DNA of 64,000 nt from Diospyros lotus. Lineage: Eukaryota; Streptophyta; Magnoliopsida; Ericales; Ebenaceae. The notes under the pieces are model-generated. The model saw nothing but the letters and a program-made list of their open reading frames with translations. It was not told the DNA's origin and ran no database searches. Location: positions 40,229,119 through 40,293,118 of the forward strand of contig NC_068350.1 in NCBI RefSeq assembly GCF_014633365.1, read 5' to 3'. Every line of letters starts with the position of its first letter. Positions within the stretch are counted from its first letter, which is position 1. The position numbers and the translations under genes are program-made. Of the stretch, positions 37,017 to 52,000 are shown piece by piece.

Positions 37017-37895
37017 CTGCCGAATATGGCAAGGATCTTCTGAGAGCCGCACACAAGACACCAACAAAAATGTGAAAGAAAGTAAATGAAGGTAATATAT
37101 TAAAGTCCCTTCAACGGAGAAAGTAAAACTGAATAGAATCCATGAAAATGCTTTTGCTATAACAAAAGCGCTCGCTTTTCACCATCGCCACCACACTGCC
37201 AAACACAGCATAAGTAACCCAAAGCAGAAATACTGTAGTATGTAGAATAAAAGGTCAACTAATACTACAACTACAATGACAACTGTCGCTTCAATAAAAA
37301 ATTTCCCCATAAAGGCATAGCAAACTAGTAACTTCCTAGCGCATAGAAGATTCTTTCAACAAACAAAGAATTGGCATACTGAGAAAGCAACAGGATGGAG
37401 AAGGCGGTATTGTCGGCAAATAGATACACAAATACATTCAGAGATTTCATGTTGTATTTTTCAAAATCTTGGTCTGTCCTCGCAAAAAGGGCAAGATAAA
37501 GGCCAATGTCGCTGGCATAAATACCACGAATCAATCTAGTCATGCGTACTCCGTCTTGAAACTAAAACAACCGACAGGAAAAGAGTGACGAGGAAAAAAG
37601 AAACAAATAGAGTTGCAAGAAAAATCGAAGCTTTCAACTATACCTATCAAAGGCGGAGATAATTTCATAACCATCCATATCGTATCAATCCGATCGATCA
37701 TACGATCAACAAAGTCGAAACGGAAAACAAAGGAAAACTGACAAAATCAACGAGAAAGCAAAGGAAATCTGACCCGATCGTGATGAAGCCAAAAACAAAC
37801 TCCCAAAGGGATCATGAAATAAGATGGAAAAAAAAAGAAAGAGAGAGAATAATGATATGAGCAATGAAGGGAGAGAGGGGGGCGGTAGATCGCAC

Positions 37896-38155
37896 CTGGA
37901 AGAGCGGAAAAGGAGAATGATCGGGGGCAATCGGTGGGAGAATCGACGCATCTAAGCTGGGGAGAATGGCAAGGAAGAGGCGATCGGGGTGGGATCTTCA
38001 GTAAAAACGCGAGACATTTTCAGTTGAATCGACGGAAGGAAGCTAAAAACTGGACAACGAAGAGGAAAGCACCGCTTGACATCGCGGAGGAATTGGGGAA
38101 AACAGTTCGGTTGCGCTGGCGCTGTGGTGCTGGTGCAGGCGCTGCGCAGGCGCAA
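37896..38155 (-). promoter_or_regulatory. Probable non-coding first exon and start region of the MLK gene
   Basis: The minus strand shows a GC-richer stretch ending in a splice donor (CTTCCAG|gtgcgatc, exon end 37896), which would join the acceptor at 37017. Upstream lie GT and CT/TA microsatellites (38197-38216, 38262-38294), a common promoter-side feature. Frames in this stretch match no protein. Confidence 0.45.
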
Positions 38156-38262
38156 TATGAATGCGCAGATCGATGGATGGATAGGCCTGCCTGTACCAAG
38201 TGTGTGTGTGTGTGTGTTTTGGTGCCTCTTTTTTCTTTCTTGCTTGCTGTTCGGCTAATAGC

Positions 38263-38294
<32 letters not shown>

Positions 38295-38299
38295 CAGAA

Positions 38300-41200
38300 G
38301 CGTCCGCATAATATATGTTATATTATTATTAATATGCGTTGTAACTTGTGAGCCTGCCTGAGCCCCCTTCTCCTCTCTTCCCTTCTCTTTTCTTTTTCTT
38401 GTTGCAACAAAAAAACTCAACGGGGGCGGCCAATATGTGGCCTAGTAATTCCCCCCCGCCCTTTCGTGTATAAATCCAAAATCCATTTTCTTCTCTCCTT
38501 AGGCTTTGTTTGCAAAGTCATATCTGACAGAAGACGATTTTAAGCTCCATTCATGATATATAATCATGTTCTTTTCATATTCTTCCTAGAGCAAGCCTAG
38601 GTAATATTTGAATCCCAACCTATCCAAATTAATTTTTTTTTACAAAAAGATAAAGATAAAATCTAGTCTCCTCAGATATTTTCTATCACTCAAATTAATC
38701 ATTATGATCAAAAATAATATATTAGTGACATAATAACTAGATAATAAATATTATATCTAAATTCTATTAGAATACCACATCTTTATATTGACAACTATAA
38801 GGCCAATATTATCTAAAATTATATCACGTGAATAGTCAAATCTAGCTCTTTAGTTGAATTTGGGGAACCAAATGTATGCTTGGGCTTGGGTTGGGGCTCG
38901 ACTCTCTTTTAGATTATTGTAGGTCTTTTGTCACTCGTGTCTTTGATTTTGACAGATAAAATAAATCGTATGTGGAGATTTTATCTCATTACATAAGGCA
39001 TGAAATCAAACCCACAATCTACTGATGTGAATCTCACTTTATCGTAGTCCAACCACTTAACTTAAACCCTAAAGACTAAGGTTAGACATCCTTAGTACTT
39101 GTTTGAGTAGCTTTAATTATCCAACTTCTCAATTCTTGTCTAACTTCAATTTCAAATTAAATCTAGATTGCTGTAGTTTTTTTTTTTTTTTTTTCCTAAT
39201 AACTAGAGAGTCCGTTATCATTATTATTTTTACATTAACTTTTGATATATCTCCAAATTCTAAATATATTTTAAATATTTTTAAAAATATTTAATAATTT
39301 ATAAAAAAACTATATTCTAAAATATATATTTATAATTTTATAAATGACATAATTAATAACATTACAGGTGTTTAATAAAGCCCATTTTATTGATATAAGG
39401 AAATCACAAGCTAACCCTAATTATAACTTTTTGTGTTTTATTACTTCATCGATATACATATGAGGTGAGGTTGTAGGTAAATCAAATAATGAAAAGAAAA
39501 CAAGTCCTATTTTATTATTAAAAACATATGCTTGATAAAATTATAAAGTCAATATAATTACCATAGCAATTTTGACGTGGAACAAGGAGATGTTCTAGGA
39601 GTTTGATAACTAATATTTTGGTAACTTAATAAAATAACGTACATATTAAGTTGTTTTTTTTGGCTTATTGTCATGTTTTTTCAATTGTTAAATAACTAAC
39701 AAAGTGACAACATGTAAGGTTGACAAAATAATTCGAATTCTTCGTATGGATTCGCCCGTCTTGATTCAATATGCCCGTCTCAATTCAATTGGGACAAAAG
39801 GGTTAACGGTCGTTGACTTATGTTAGAGTTGAGGCGATGATGTAATTTAACATTCTCATTTAATACTCAACTTGACCCTAGTTGATGCTCTCTTTCTATA
39901 TATGTATATATATATATTATATTTGTATGTAAAAATATGTAAACATTTTATGAATTATATTAGTTAAATAAAAAAGTCAATTTGTTTTTGTTGTTGTCTA
40001 TATAATAATAAATTTATTTTATTAAAAACGTCGTCGTCGAGCCATTTGAGTCTACAAAAAAAAAAAAAAACAGTTAAAGAGCTCGGAGAAGTTACAAACA
40101 CTTTGATATTTAAGTTAGATATTAAATATGATGAAAACTGTATTGAAAACAGTATGAGATGCATATCATTTATGAAATTAGTGCCTATTTATTTATAGAG
40201 GTATATGTAGTAATATAAAGCAATATATAATTACGATTCTTGTAAATAATGCCCGATTAATCATAATTTGGTTGGAATTAAGATTATCATAGAAAACATC
40301 TATCTTTTTATGGATAATATTTAACTTGTCCACTTTTTTATGAATTTTTTCATACATGATTGTTTATATCTTATGAACAAAGTTTATTCAAAAATTTTGA
40401 AATTATTTTAGAATTATAATTTTTTATAGGTAATTGTTTATTTTTTTAGAGAAAATTTTGAATATTAGAGGTATATGGTTTGAGCACTTCTATGGGCTCA
40501 TCTACGGGAAATTTACACTTTTTAGTCAAAACATATTATTTTAAGCTTTTAAACTTTTTTTTGGCAGCTTTTGCCCATGACATAACTATGGGTATCAAAC
40601 TCCATTTTTATATAATTCAAAAGATAAAAATTTATCATGAGGTCGAGTAGCAAGAGGCGCTCGTGATGGTGCGTTAACAAAATAAATAAATAAATTTATA
40701 AGAACAATATTCAAAATACATTTTTCCTAATTACACATATTATACGAGGCGCATCTTTATATAATTTTAATAAATGCATTTGTTTATTTAGTGGTGAATG
40801 TTATGTTGTGGTTTATTTGAACTTCAAGGATATTAATTTAATATTTGTTATGTTATACTTATTTACTATATTCGAAATTTGGTTGTAAATACAGTTGTGA
40901 ATTAATATTGTGATTTTTATGTTTTTAATATATATTTAAATTTGAAAGTTAATTATTTATGTATATAAGAAATACAATTATATGTGTCCAAATTATATAT
41001 ATATTTTTATTTTTTTGGGATTATCGCCTTTGCGATAATAATAATAAAACTGAAATTACCCTATAATTTCTACAATTTTAGAACGTCCTCAGACATACTA
41101 TGATAATTTATTTTACATATCAAAATATAAAGGTTAAATTAACTAAAAAAAATGTAGGTACATAGATGTAATTAAAAAAATAAAAAATTTGAGTTGACAT

Positions 41201-42820
41201 ACGAACAAAATATTAAATACAAATATTAAATTGACTAAAAAATATAAATTAGAATGTGCAATTAAAATAATAAAAAGTTCGAATAATCACATAAAAAAAC
41301 AAAATAGTATAAGGATAAATAAATAGAGTTTGACCCCTAGCAATATGGTTATGAAGTTTATTTAAACGGCTGCGTTATGTTTTGTGTTTTAATTTTTAAT
41401 TTTAAATTTATTTTAAATTTTGTGTTTTGAGTGCCTATATTTGAGATTTTTGAAAATACATTTTTTTTTTCATTATGAAAAGCTATTTCTTAAAATAGAA
41501 AACTAAAAAACATGTTTATTTTGAAATTTTTAAAAAATATATTTTATGATATTTTATTAAATGAATTTGATTATTAAATAATAAAATCAAAAAATTTAAT
41601 TAACTTATATTATTAAAATAAAATAATATTTTATTATTATCCTAAAGTGTCAGAGTTTCGCCCGATTAATAATAAAATAATAAATTTAATTAATGAATTA
41701 GTGACATCTATGCGATAATTTATATTAAATATTATTATAAATAATAATATTTAATACACTTAGTAATATACTATATATTATCATATATTTTTAATTATAA
41801 TATAGATATACTATATTTTTAAAATTTTTAAAAAATATATAATTTAATTTTCAAAATTTAAGAATAGAATTTTATTATTATTATTTTTTTCTTCTTCTAT
41901 TCTCTCCGACACCCTGCATCTTCTCCATCGTTGCCGACCACCGTCAGCCAGAGATTCATATAATCAGAGCATGCCATAAGAAATGCTAAGCCAAAAAGGT
42001 TAACATACACAAAAATATGTCAGATTTAATGACTGAATTTTTATAGATATTATTTTTAATTTTCAACCAAAACTAAAAAACGCATTGTCAGTGGCCACCG
42101 ACCATCGTGGCCGGTGGTTTTCGATTATCAGAAGCAACCACCTTGCACCCTTATCCCCATCAACCAACATATTAAAAAACTAACAACATCAAATGGTTGA
42201 ATATTCAAAGATTTAAGCTTAAACTTTCAACAAAACCCACACTCATATAAATGCACTAGTAGTCGTCATTGGCCACCGTGGTTAGTGATTTTCGGTGATT
42301 AGATCCAACCACCCGGCATTCTATCAACCAACATACCTAAAAACTAGCAAAAGAAGAAAAATGAGAGAGGAGACAAAATCAATTGGTGGGCGAACGACGA
42401 GGGGCAGTGGACAGTGGCTCGCGACGAGCGTTGTTGATGAGGGTAGGCACAGTCAACAATCGAGGTTTGAGAAGAAAAAAAAGATAGAAAAAATGAGATA
42501 AAAGAAGAGAGACGATAAATATTAGTGTGTGAGAGATTGGGAGAGGGGGAGTGTTTTCTTAGTGTCTTGGCTAAAAACAGTTAAAATAATAAATTCTAAA
42601 TTTTATTTATAATTTTGTTTTGAAAATATATTTTAAAAACTAATAAAATAAATACATTTTTAATATTTTAAAAAAATTAATAAAAAAAAGATCAAAACAC
42701 CCAAGAGATGCAGCCTAAATGTTACAGAGGGGTAAATTACATTGGGGACTCGTGACAGGGTTACGAGAAGTTACATTCTTTATTAGGATCTGACTGAACT
42801 TTTAAAAAATATGAGGTCGG
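38300..42820. other. AT-rich intergenic region
   Basis: No gene is supported. There are T-runs (39177-39194), AT microsatellites (39897-39917) and long AT-only words between 41460 and 41890. At 42090-42180 and 42265-42350 two diverged copies of a segment with 'ggccaccg', 'aaccacc' and 'atcaaccaacata' occur, probably part of an unidentified repeat. Short frames (for example 42295-42501) look accidental. Confidence 0.6.
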
Positions 42821-42831
42821 GCTCCCTGACG

Positions 42832-42839
42832 TATATATA
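42832..42839 (+). promoter_or_regulatory. TATA box of the CCT theta gene
   Basis: TATATATA lies 174 bases upstream of the start codon and about 30 bases before a pyrimidine-rich stretch (ctttcttttcctttccctc), a likely transcription start region. Confidence 0.55.
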
Positions 42840-43012
42840 GAGAGGGAAGTTCTAGGGCTTTCTTTTCCTTTCCCTCTTTATTTTTGCCCTATAGACACTC
42901 TCTCTCTGTCTCTGGCTAGGTTTTCTGTCTGGTTTCTTGCTCATATACGAAGAAAGGGAAGGATCGCAGGCGTGGTGAAGAGCAATAGTATAAGATTCAG
43001 GTGGGGAAGAAA

Positions 43013-46000
43013 ATGGGGTTCCAAATGCAGCCGTATGGGATTCAAGCAATGTTGAAAGAAGGGCACAAGCATTTTTCCGGTCTGGATGAAGCTGTGCTCA
43101 AGAACATCGACGCCTGCAAGCAGCTTTCTACTATCACAAGAACTTCTCTCGGTCCCAATGGTACGTATCACCTTCTGCTTGCAACTTTCTAGCTAACGAT
43201 TCGTTTCCTTTTTCACTCGGAATTTATTTTGTAAAAATTGTAGATCAGCGCGTATTTCTTGTCCATCTTGCTCTTGTTCCATAATTTCCTCATCCAGATT
43301 TATCCAAAATGGTGTTTTTCCTGAGCGCTGTACCGAATCTGTGTTACTTGTTTGTCCACTTGAAAATTAAGTGGGAGTCATCTAGAAATATCTGTATTGT
43401 TCGTCACTTTGTGCTCGGAGAAGTTTATTTGTTTGAAATCAGTTAGTGAAAATATGCTGCGAAACTAAAAGTTAGTTCCAGGAGACGTTTTGTTCCCAGT
43501 CAGGGTTACTGTGCTCTAGTGTTTTAATTCCTATAATTTTCCTTTCGGATAATTGTTTCATTATTTACTTTGAGGACTTCTGGAGTTGCTTATCATTATG
43601 AAAACAATGCGTTTAGGTATGAACAAGATGGTTATCAACCATCTGGATAAACTCTTTGTCACGAATGATGCTGCCACTATTGTGAATGAACTCGAGGTTC
43701 AGCATCCTGCAGCCAAGATTTTGGTTTTGGCAGGCAAGGCTCAACAGGAAGAGATAGGAGATGGGGCTAATTTGACAGTTTCTTTTGCCGGGGAGCTCCT
43801 TCAGAATGCCGGGGAGCTCATAAGAATGGGACTCCACCCAAGTGAGATTATAATAGGATACACAAAAGCTATTAATAAGGTTTGCCAATCTTATGCTGAG
43901 CGGCATAGATTATTGTTTATTGTGTTAAAAAACTATTACTATGTGTTCTATTTCATGCTTACTTATCCTATGTTTGCAGACTGTTGAAATATTAGATGAT
44001 TTGGTTGAGAAAGGTTCTGAAAATATGGATGTGAGGAATAAGGATGAAGTTATTTTGCGGATAAAGGCTGCTGTTGCCAGCAAGCAATTTGGACAGGAGA
44101 ATATTTTATGCCCTCTTATTGCTGATGTAAAATTTCATTGTCTTTAATACTCTTAATTTTGGCATTACCTTGGGTACTTTTTTTTTTATTTTTTGGTTCT
44201 GTTAAAGATTATTAGGATGTTTTGCAATATAGGCATGCATACAAGTATGTCCCAAGAATCCTGCAAACTTTAATGTGGATAATGTCCGAGTTGCAAAGCT
44301 TTTGGGTGGAGGTTTGCATAATTGTACTATAGTTCGAGGTATGGTTCTGAAGAGTGGTGCTGTTGGGACTATAAAGAGAGTGGAGAAGGCTAAGGTGGGC
44401 ATGAATCCATCCATTTTCCCTAATTCCTTTCACATTTCAATCTCTTACATCTATATTCTTATTTGATTATCTTTCAGTTTTCTTTTTGTATCTCGGTTTT
44501 CGTTTCTACAGTTCGTTCCATTTTTGTTGTTGTTGTTTGGTACAGAATGTGAAACTTATTGCCTACTTATTCAAAAGAAGAAGAGAAAGACATGAATATA
44601 GTGTTTTCAAGCGCTATTTATATTTAGGTTTTAATTTTTAGGGGTCATGGACCTTTATTTGCATGGCATTGTTTCTGTTTCAGGTACAAAGTTTAAATTA
44701 TTCAAATGCCAGAATGGATTTTTGGCATTTATGGGGCATCATCAATGGAGTATTTCAATTCTAATTATTTATGCTGTACTAGGAGTTACTGTTTCCACTT
44801 ATTTTTGTGATAAATAAACTAATTTCCTCATGTGAAAGCATTCACTTGTAAATTCAATTCATATAATATTGCTTAGAGAATGATGATTGCAGGTAGGATG
44901 CAATGTGATTTTATAAATGCATCAAACTTGGGATACTGAGATACTAAGGGGTGATATTACGAACATTAAGAGAGCTGACAGAAAGAGAGTAGTGTAGAAT
45001 GGGGAGAAGGAGAGGGAAAGGAGAAGAGAAGAAGAGTGAATACCCAAGATAGAAGACTGTAGATCTTATATTCAATAATCAATCATCTGTTGATTTTTCC
45101 TATAGCTTTTAAGTTTTTGTACACTCACAAATCCCTAGCAAATCAGGCAAATAAATTAAATTAGGAAACAAAACATATCACCTGATCGATCGTCTTCTTT
45201 TATCTCGCTCTTGCTCCCCTTGCATTGGGGACACATTTTTCCATAGCTGGTTCAAGTCTATAGCATTTTATGGTTTGTGTCCATGATTCAGCTTGTTTGT
45301 CTATTGTTAATTACATATCTTTTGTAAACATTATTTATGCAGAATTGGGTACTCAATTTGTGGTGAATGCTTACACTTGTCCTAGAATAGGACACAAGCA
45401 ATAATCTGAACCTTTGATAAAAGAGTAGAAACTAACTCAAATGCTTTACCTTGTTAACTATCACCTTTTTCCACATTAATAATTTTCCATTAGTAGGTTT
45501 TAATCTTTAAAAGGGAAAAGATAATTTTAAGCGGTAGCATTTTAATATTTAATTTTCTTACCCCTTTTGTGACGCTAGCGGATTATTTGTATTTCTTGGA
45601 TTGAAGGCTTCTGTTGGGTTACACAGATATCTCAATCTTTATTTGCTCCTTTTATACCTTGCTCAAATACGAGGAAGCAGGCCCTGACTTTTCTATCCAG
45701 AAAACAAAAAGGAATCCTCCCACAGTTTCATCTTTCCCCACCTATGGATGACATATAAATTTGTTAATAGTTATGACTAGACTAAATTGTAAGAAACTTG
45801 AGTATCAGTCAAAATGGATGGGATAGCCCTCGCTTTGGTTGAGGTCGAGGTATTCAAAATGGATCAGCATTTGCCTATACCTAAAAAATGTTTGGTCTTG
45901 TCTAACTTTAGAGTTTTAATACTTCAGGTCATGTTTAAGATTCGAGATAACGGCTGGTGTTCAAGATATTCTAGATTTTTGTTATCTTTAGAAAGTTGGG

Positions 46001-49000
46001 CCAATTTCAGCATGGTGGGGTTGTACATGATGCTTATAAAATACAGCATGTGAAAAGTGTGGCATACATATCATGCATGGATACCAGTAAGAAGTTGCTG
46101 TATTCATAGACAAATTTTGGACTTTGTGAACATGGCTTGAAATGTACTTGAAACATGTCTAAATTTGTTCTATTATGTTTAAAATCTGGATATTTTTCTA
46201 ACAACAGAAACCTATCACATAGGCATGGTAAAGAATATTGCAAGTCTGAAGAAATAACTTGGAGACAATGGTTAAAATTAAACAATGTGAATCTGTATTT
46301 ATTAATCCCTTCTCCATGCTTCTTAATTAAGAACTCTATTTCTAACATCTAAACATCTAGTCCCTTCAGGGCTAGTATTTCTTTAAGTAAAACTGAAACT
46401 TTTCTTCATAGATTTCCTGTCATATAGACTGTTGACATGGTTTTTTTCTATTTTGATAATTGATAGAACAAAGAGTAAGTATATTCTAAACATAGAGATA
46501 GAGAACTTTTTTGGGATAATATATATATATATATATATGCATGTATGATCTGGCTATTTTTTGAGAGGGGCTATGGTTTTTTAGACCCTGCACTGAGCTG
46601 TATTGCTGGTTTGACATGTTTGTTTGTATTGTTCCCATATGCTTAAATTCGGTAAAAAATAGGGTGCCCCTAGTTCACAAGATTCTCTGCTTTGTGAGGA
46701 TTGAGGGAGGCTTGCTTCAGTATGAAGCCTCATCCTTGTTTTGTGTGAAGAGGCTGTTAACTAAATTAGTTGTATGTAATTATTTATATGGAACAAGGCA
46801 ATGTTCTCTACATTCTAGTCTAAGGTTTGCTCTGTACAAAAATTTAATTACTTTTCCTACTGACAAGAATTATTTTCTCATTGGAGAGACAGATTCTAGG
46901 TTATCAGTTAAGAGCTAGAGTTGAAAATAATTCTGTCAGATTGAGAGAGTTTTTATGGTTTTTAGCAGAGAGAGAGAGTTTGGGGTGTTGTGGTTTTCTG
47001 GACTGCCAGTTATCTTCAAGTAGGACCAGGAACAAAAAAATGACTGGCATCTGCAGCTAGATGATTTTTGTCCAAGGGTTAAATTTGCTGTATCATTGTC
47101 TCTGATAAAAACCTTTTCTGGTGTCACATTTTGCTGCCAGTACTTGAATAGTTCTTGACATATTACTAAATTGTTCAGTCTGGTGAACTTTATGTTTGAA
47201 CTTCATTTTTGTAGGTTGTTGTATTTGCTGGAGGGGTTGATACATCTGCGACTGAAACAAAGGGAACAGTCCTTATTCATAGTGCTGAGCAGGTATCTTC
47301 TTGAGATAGATGTCATTGAGGCTGCTTTTTTGTCTAGGTTACTTCTTGCTTTGTGACATTTAATCTGTCATATGGAGTATGTATCTCGTTCACTTAAAAT
47401 TTAAGAGAACCCATAATTTGTCATTTTTTTTTATTTTAATGCCTTAACGTTAATAGTGATAGCTCTCTCTCTCTCTCTGGCTTTGGTTTGTGATAACTTG
47501 TTTGCTTTAGTTACATTACATACAGAGAAGAATACATCTTATTGCCTACATCCATAGAGTGACAGCAGGTTAATTCTCTGTTGATCTCTGTGCTGATCCA
47601 TCTACTCATTTGTAGGTGATAGGAGGAGTCTTAACAATCTTGTGGTGTAAGCTGGGCTTGGGTTGTAACAACATTTTTGATAAGTTTCCAAAATGCCATG
47701 TGGCAGGACTGGTCTTTGTGCAGGATAATTACTTCATGCCCTTAATCCTTGAACTGGTCTGTCATGTCCCTAATAGTAGTATAAGGGCAATATTGTAATA
47801 AGGATATAGTACTTGTTAGGCTTATAGTTGTATTGCACATGGGCGGATGAGGGCTGGAGGCTATAAATAAGCCATTGCTGTAAGAGAGTGGGCATGTTTG
47901 AATTGATGAATTGAAGTCTCTTATTTCCCTCTCTTGCATTCTCTCAATCTCCCTCCAATTTCTTTCTAATCTCTCTCTTTCTTTCCCTCTCTGTCTTGTT
48001 CTCCCCAATTCCTTCCCAATTACCTCCTAGTTATGAACCCTAGGTTCATGACATGGTCATAGGATTAAATGCCTCAAGCAGAAGGGCAATGCCTGTGTGA
48101 CGAGTCTCAAGTCTTTTGCCCCCAAATCACAAGGTCACCAGTGGATTTAGGAACTGTAACAACACTGGAAGTTCCCTCAGGTGTAGGCATAATGTGGATT
48201 GGAGTGGAGCACTCTTCTCATTTCCATATGGGTCCATTTTTCTCTCTTCCTTTAGTCTTCTGCTTCAGTTCCCCTTATCGTTTTCTCGTTTGCCCATTTT
48301 GTGGGCGAGATGTTTTAGACTACGTTTTAGCTTTCTAGTTGTTTTTAAAGGGTTAACCACCTATTTGGCTTATCTTTTTTGTTTCTCTGTAAGATTGTTG
48401 ACTTTTCTATTGGTTTCAACTGGTCTTGTAAAATTGTTTGTTAACAGAAACAGATTCTCCTCTAATTCCTAATTTATTCAATACTCTGTTGTTGGTTAAT
48501 GATATTTGCTGTGATGTAAAACATGTCTCATGTTGGATATGACAGTTTTTTAGTTCCTGATTAACTTCCTCATGGAGCTGTTAATGCATGCTTAGATTTG
48601 GATATTACTTTTTATAGCTTGTTTTGCAACTTTTTCATTTTATATGTATTATTTATTTACCTTCAATTCTTTGATTCTAATCATTCTGGCATCTGTGTAT
48701 TCTGTAGCTGGAGAATTATGCAAAAACTGAAGAAGCTAAAGTTGAGGAGCTCATCAAGGCAGTTGCGGACTCTGGGGCCAAAGTTATTGTTAGTGGTGCA
48801 GCAGTTGGAGAGATGGCACTACACTTCTGTGAGCGTTACAGGTATATCTAGGCTTCTTCTCCCCAATTTTATTATTTTTTTCACCTTTTTTTGCTATATG
48901 GTTCTACTAGATTCTTGGTCAAAAGTTTTTTTTTTTTTTGAACAGTCCAAAAACATTATCGGTGCTGCATGTTATGCTGCTATTTTGCAATTGAAAATGC

Positions 49001-52000
49001 ACCATTCTGTGTTTAGCATCCTACCACTTGGATGCAGTATTTTATAATCACAATTCAGGCATGTACTTAACAATTATTAAGAAACAAAAAAGTCAAGGGA
49101 ATGATGCAAGAGGTGTAGATAGTTTGAGGGGCATATGGACTTATTTTTCCTTCTTAAGTAGCAGCTTTGTTATTATTGAACAGGTGCTCTTGTTTGTAAC
49201 CTCTTGAAGTTAGGCTTATTTTCTGGTTGGTTGAAGTGCCTCAAATGATCTTTCAACATTCTTGTGGTGCTTTGCCGAAATTTGCTAATGTTTCTCTTCT
49301 CTCTTTTATTTGTCTGATGGCTAATAATGCTAACCAATTTTTTGATAAGTGTCTTAGCAAGTGCATCTGCACAGGGATGGTGCCAGATCTTTTGTTAAGG
49401 TGGGCTAAGTTGTATGTAAATGTATGCCATAAGGAGAAATCAAAAGATTAATCTTTAGTAGTGTTGAAGAGGCATATTTTGTGAAAATTCTTACGAACAG
49501 CACAGAAACTTGCGGAGAGCTAACCTTACATGGCATATAATAGTACATACTTAACAGCTTTAAAATGAGTAATGATGAGAAAAAACTTTAGAATTTAAGC
49601 TAGGTAATGATATGAATAAATCTTTAATAAAGTTTAGTTAGTGGGAAAGAATAGTGACCTGATAATAAAGTCATCTATAATTGTGTCCTTTTTTTTTTGG
49701 CTTAAGGAGCTTCAGTTTAATGGACTGGAACTATCAATTGAAGAGTCATGCATGGAAAAGCTAAGGTGTATTTGTAGAATAGAAGTAACTCCGTTGTGAT
49801 GGGATTTAGTTGGATTTGATCTTTTGTTTCATGGAAAGTGTGGGCACATGGACCTGGGACCTCCTTACTGTAACAAGAATCACATTGACCTCCTTGTATA
49901 TGGAACTTTTACCTTTTAAACTTGTAATACACATGTGTAGGCATATATAATAAATGTCAACTGGGAAAATGGTCCTTGAAAGTGGGGTGCACAGATTATT
50001 AATGTTCTTCCTACCCTTGAGGATATAGTTATCTTCTGAGTACATTGTGGTGATCATATGTAGGGCACTGCTACTTAAATTTTCTTCTGAGGGGGTGGGG
50101 GATTAACCCCCTTCCCTCTGCTTCTATAAGTGCGTTTAAAAAATCTCATCTTGCCTTCTTCTTTCTTCCTGTTTTTCTTTTTTCTTTATCTCTCTGATTG
50201 ATGTGTTTCCAGTTCCACCCAAACTTGAAGCCAAATTTTATTGAAGAGGCTTTCTGTTATCCACTGCTATGTTCTTCTAGAGGATCTCTTAGGCTTCTTT
50301 AATGATTTGATGCATTATGATGAATTTATGGACAGGCTTATGGTCTTAAAAATCAGCTCAAAATTTGAACTCCGACGCTTTTGCCGCACAACTGGTGCTG
50401 CTGCTATTGTAAGCATGCTATTATAGTTGCATTTAACTTGTAAAAGACCATTTTTGCGCATTTCTAATACTCTTAAATCAACTTTGGAAACAGTTGAAGC
50501 TTAGCCAGCCAAATCCGGATGATTTGGGATATGCGGATTCTATGTCTGTGGAGGAAATTGGGGGTGTTAGGGTATGACCAAGCAGCTTGCTTTAGTGATA
50601 ACTTTTAGTTTATTGTGTTGGAGACTTTGTTTGCATATTCACTTCTTTGCCTACTTGATTTTTGTACATAATTTATATAGGTAACCATTGTGAGAAATGA
50701 AGAAGGTGGAAACTCAGTATCCACTGTGGTTCTTCGAGGAAGTACTGATAGCATATTGGATGACCTTGAGAGAGCTGTTGATGATGGTGTGAATACATAC
50801 AAGGTAATTTTTTCCGAAGGATTTGGCCACTATTATTACTAGGTTGTCATTCGCTCAGCAGTTTTACACCGTGTGAGCTGTTGCATTGATATTAAAAAAA
50901 AGAAGAAGAAAGAAGAAAGTTTTGCATCAGTTTCCAATGTATATTGAGCAGCTATTCTGAATACTGCTTTGTGCATTTTTTGCCAGGCAATGTGCAGGGA
51001 CAGCCGGATGATACCTGGTGCTGCTGCCACTGAAATAGAGTTGGCTAGGAGACTGAAGGAGTTCTCTTTTAAAGAAACAGGGTACAGCATTTGTTTTTCA
51101 TGTATCTGTCTTCCTTCCATGCACATGTATTGTGATGTTATAGCTGGATGACCTTTTGACTCTGAAACTGTATTATCATGCCTGTAGAAACTCACCCACT
51201 CATCCCAGTTGAGATTTCAATTTATGGGTAGCCTGCATTTAAAGCATACTAAATGATATGACCCATGGGTGAGAATATTTGGAATGCATGCCTTGGTTAT
51301 TGTGCAGATCCTTCTTAACTCCAAACTTTAGGTTCTTGAGGCTGATGGGATGTGGAGTGTTTAATTCTTTGTCCTTCTGTTAGATATGGCCATGTGTTGG
51401 TATGTCTTAAATCCTAATGCGGACTTATTCAACATATATCTCTTCCCCATTCTTGTGCTGGACAATTATTTCAATCACTTAAAGTGTCCGTGTAGAATTG
51501 ATGCTACCTTTGTGATTAATTTATTAACCGTCATTTTGTGTTGTGGCTTTATCAAAACCATGAGTTTATTGCACCTGCATTATATTTCTTTCACTACTTA
51601 GTAAAGGTGGCTTGTGATGTTATTACCTAAAGCAAATTAATTTTTCTTCTGAGTAAGAATTGGCAATGGGTGGCATTTTCTGCTTATTTTGTGAAGCTGA
51701 TATTGAGTGACCTGGTAGAAATTGACAGTCACTTTTTTTGTAGATTGGATCAGTATGCAATTGCAAAATTTTCTGAGAGCTTTGAGATGGTACCTAAAAC
51801 CCTGGCTGAGAATGCTGGTCTAAATGCGATGGAGATAATATCTTCTCTATATGCTGAACATGCATCTGGAAACACCAGGGTGGGCATTGACTTGGAAGAA
51901 GGTGTCTGCAAGGATGTCTCTGCTTTGACCATTTGGGACCTCCATGTCACCAAGTAAGTTTGCACTTCATTGAAGACTTTTGCTCCTGTCCTTGAAGTAT

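Noticed and set aside
37934..38420. Open frames of 125 codons on both strands near the MLK promoter
   Set aside because: They span microsatellites (GT, CT, TA) and the leader region, overlap each other, and match nothing.
43001..43012. Upstream GTG start for CCT8
   Set aside because: Non-ATG start. The ATG at 43013 gives the family's normal N-terminus.
46493..48060. Short + strand frames within CCT8 introns 4 and 5
   Set aside because: No recognisable protein; they lie in intron or solo-LTR sequence and lack splice context.
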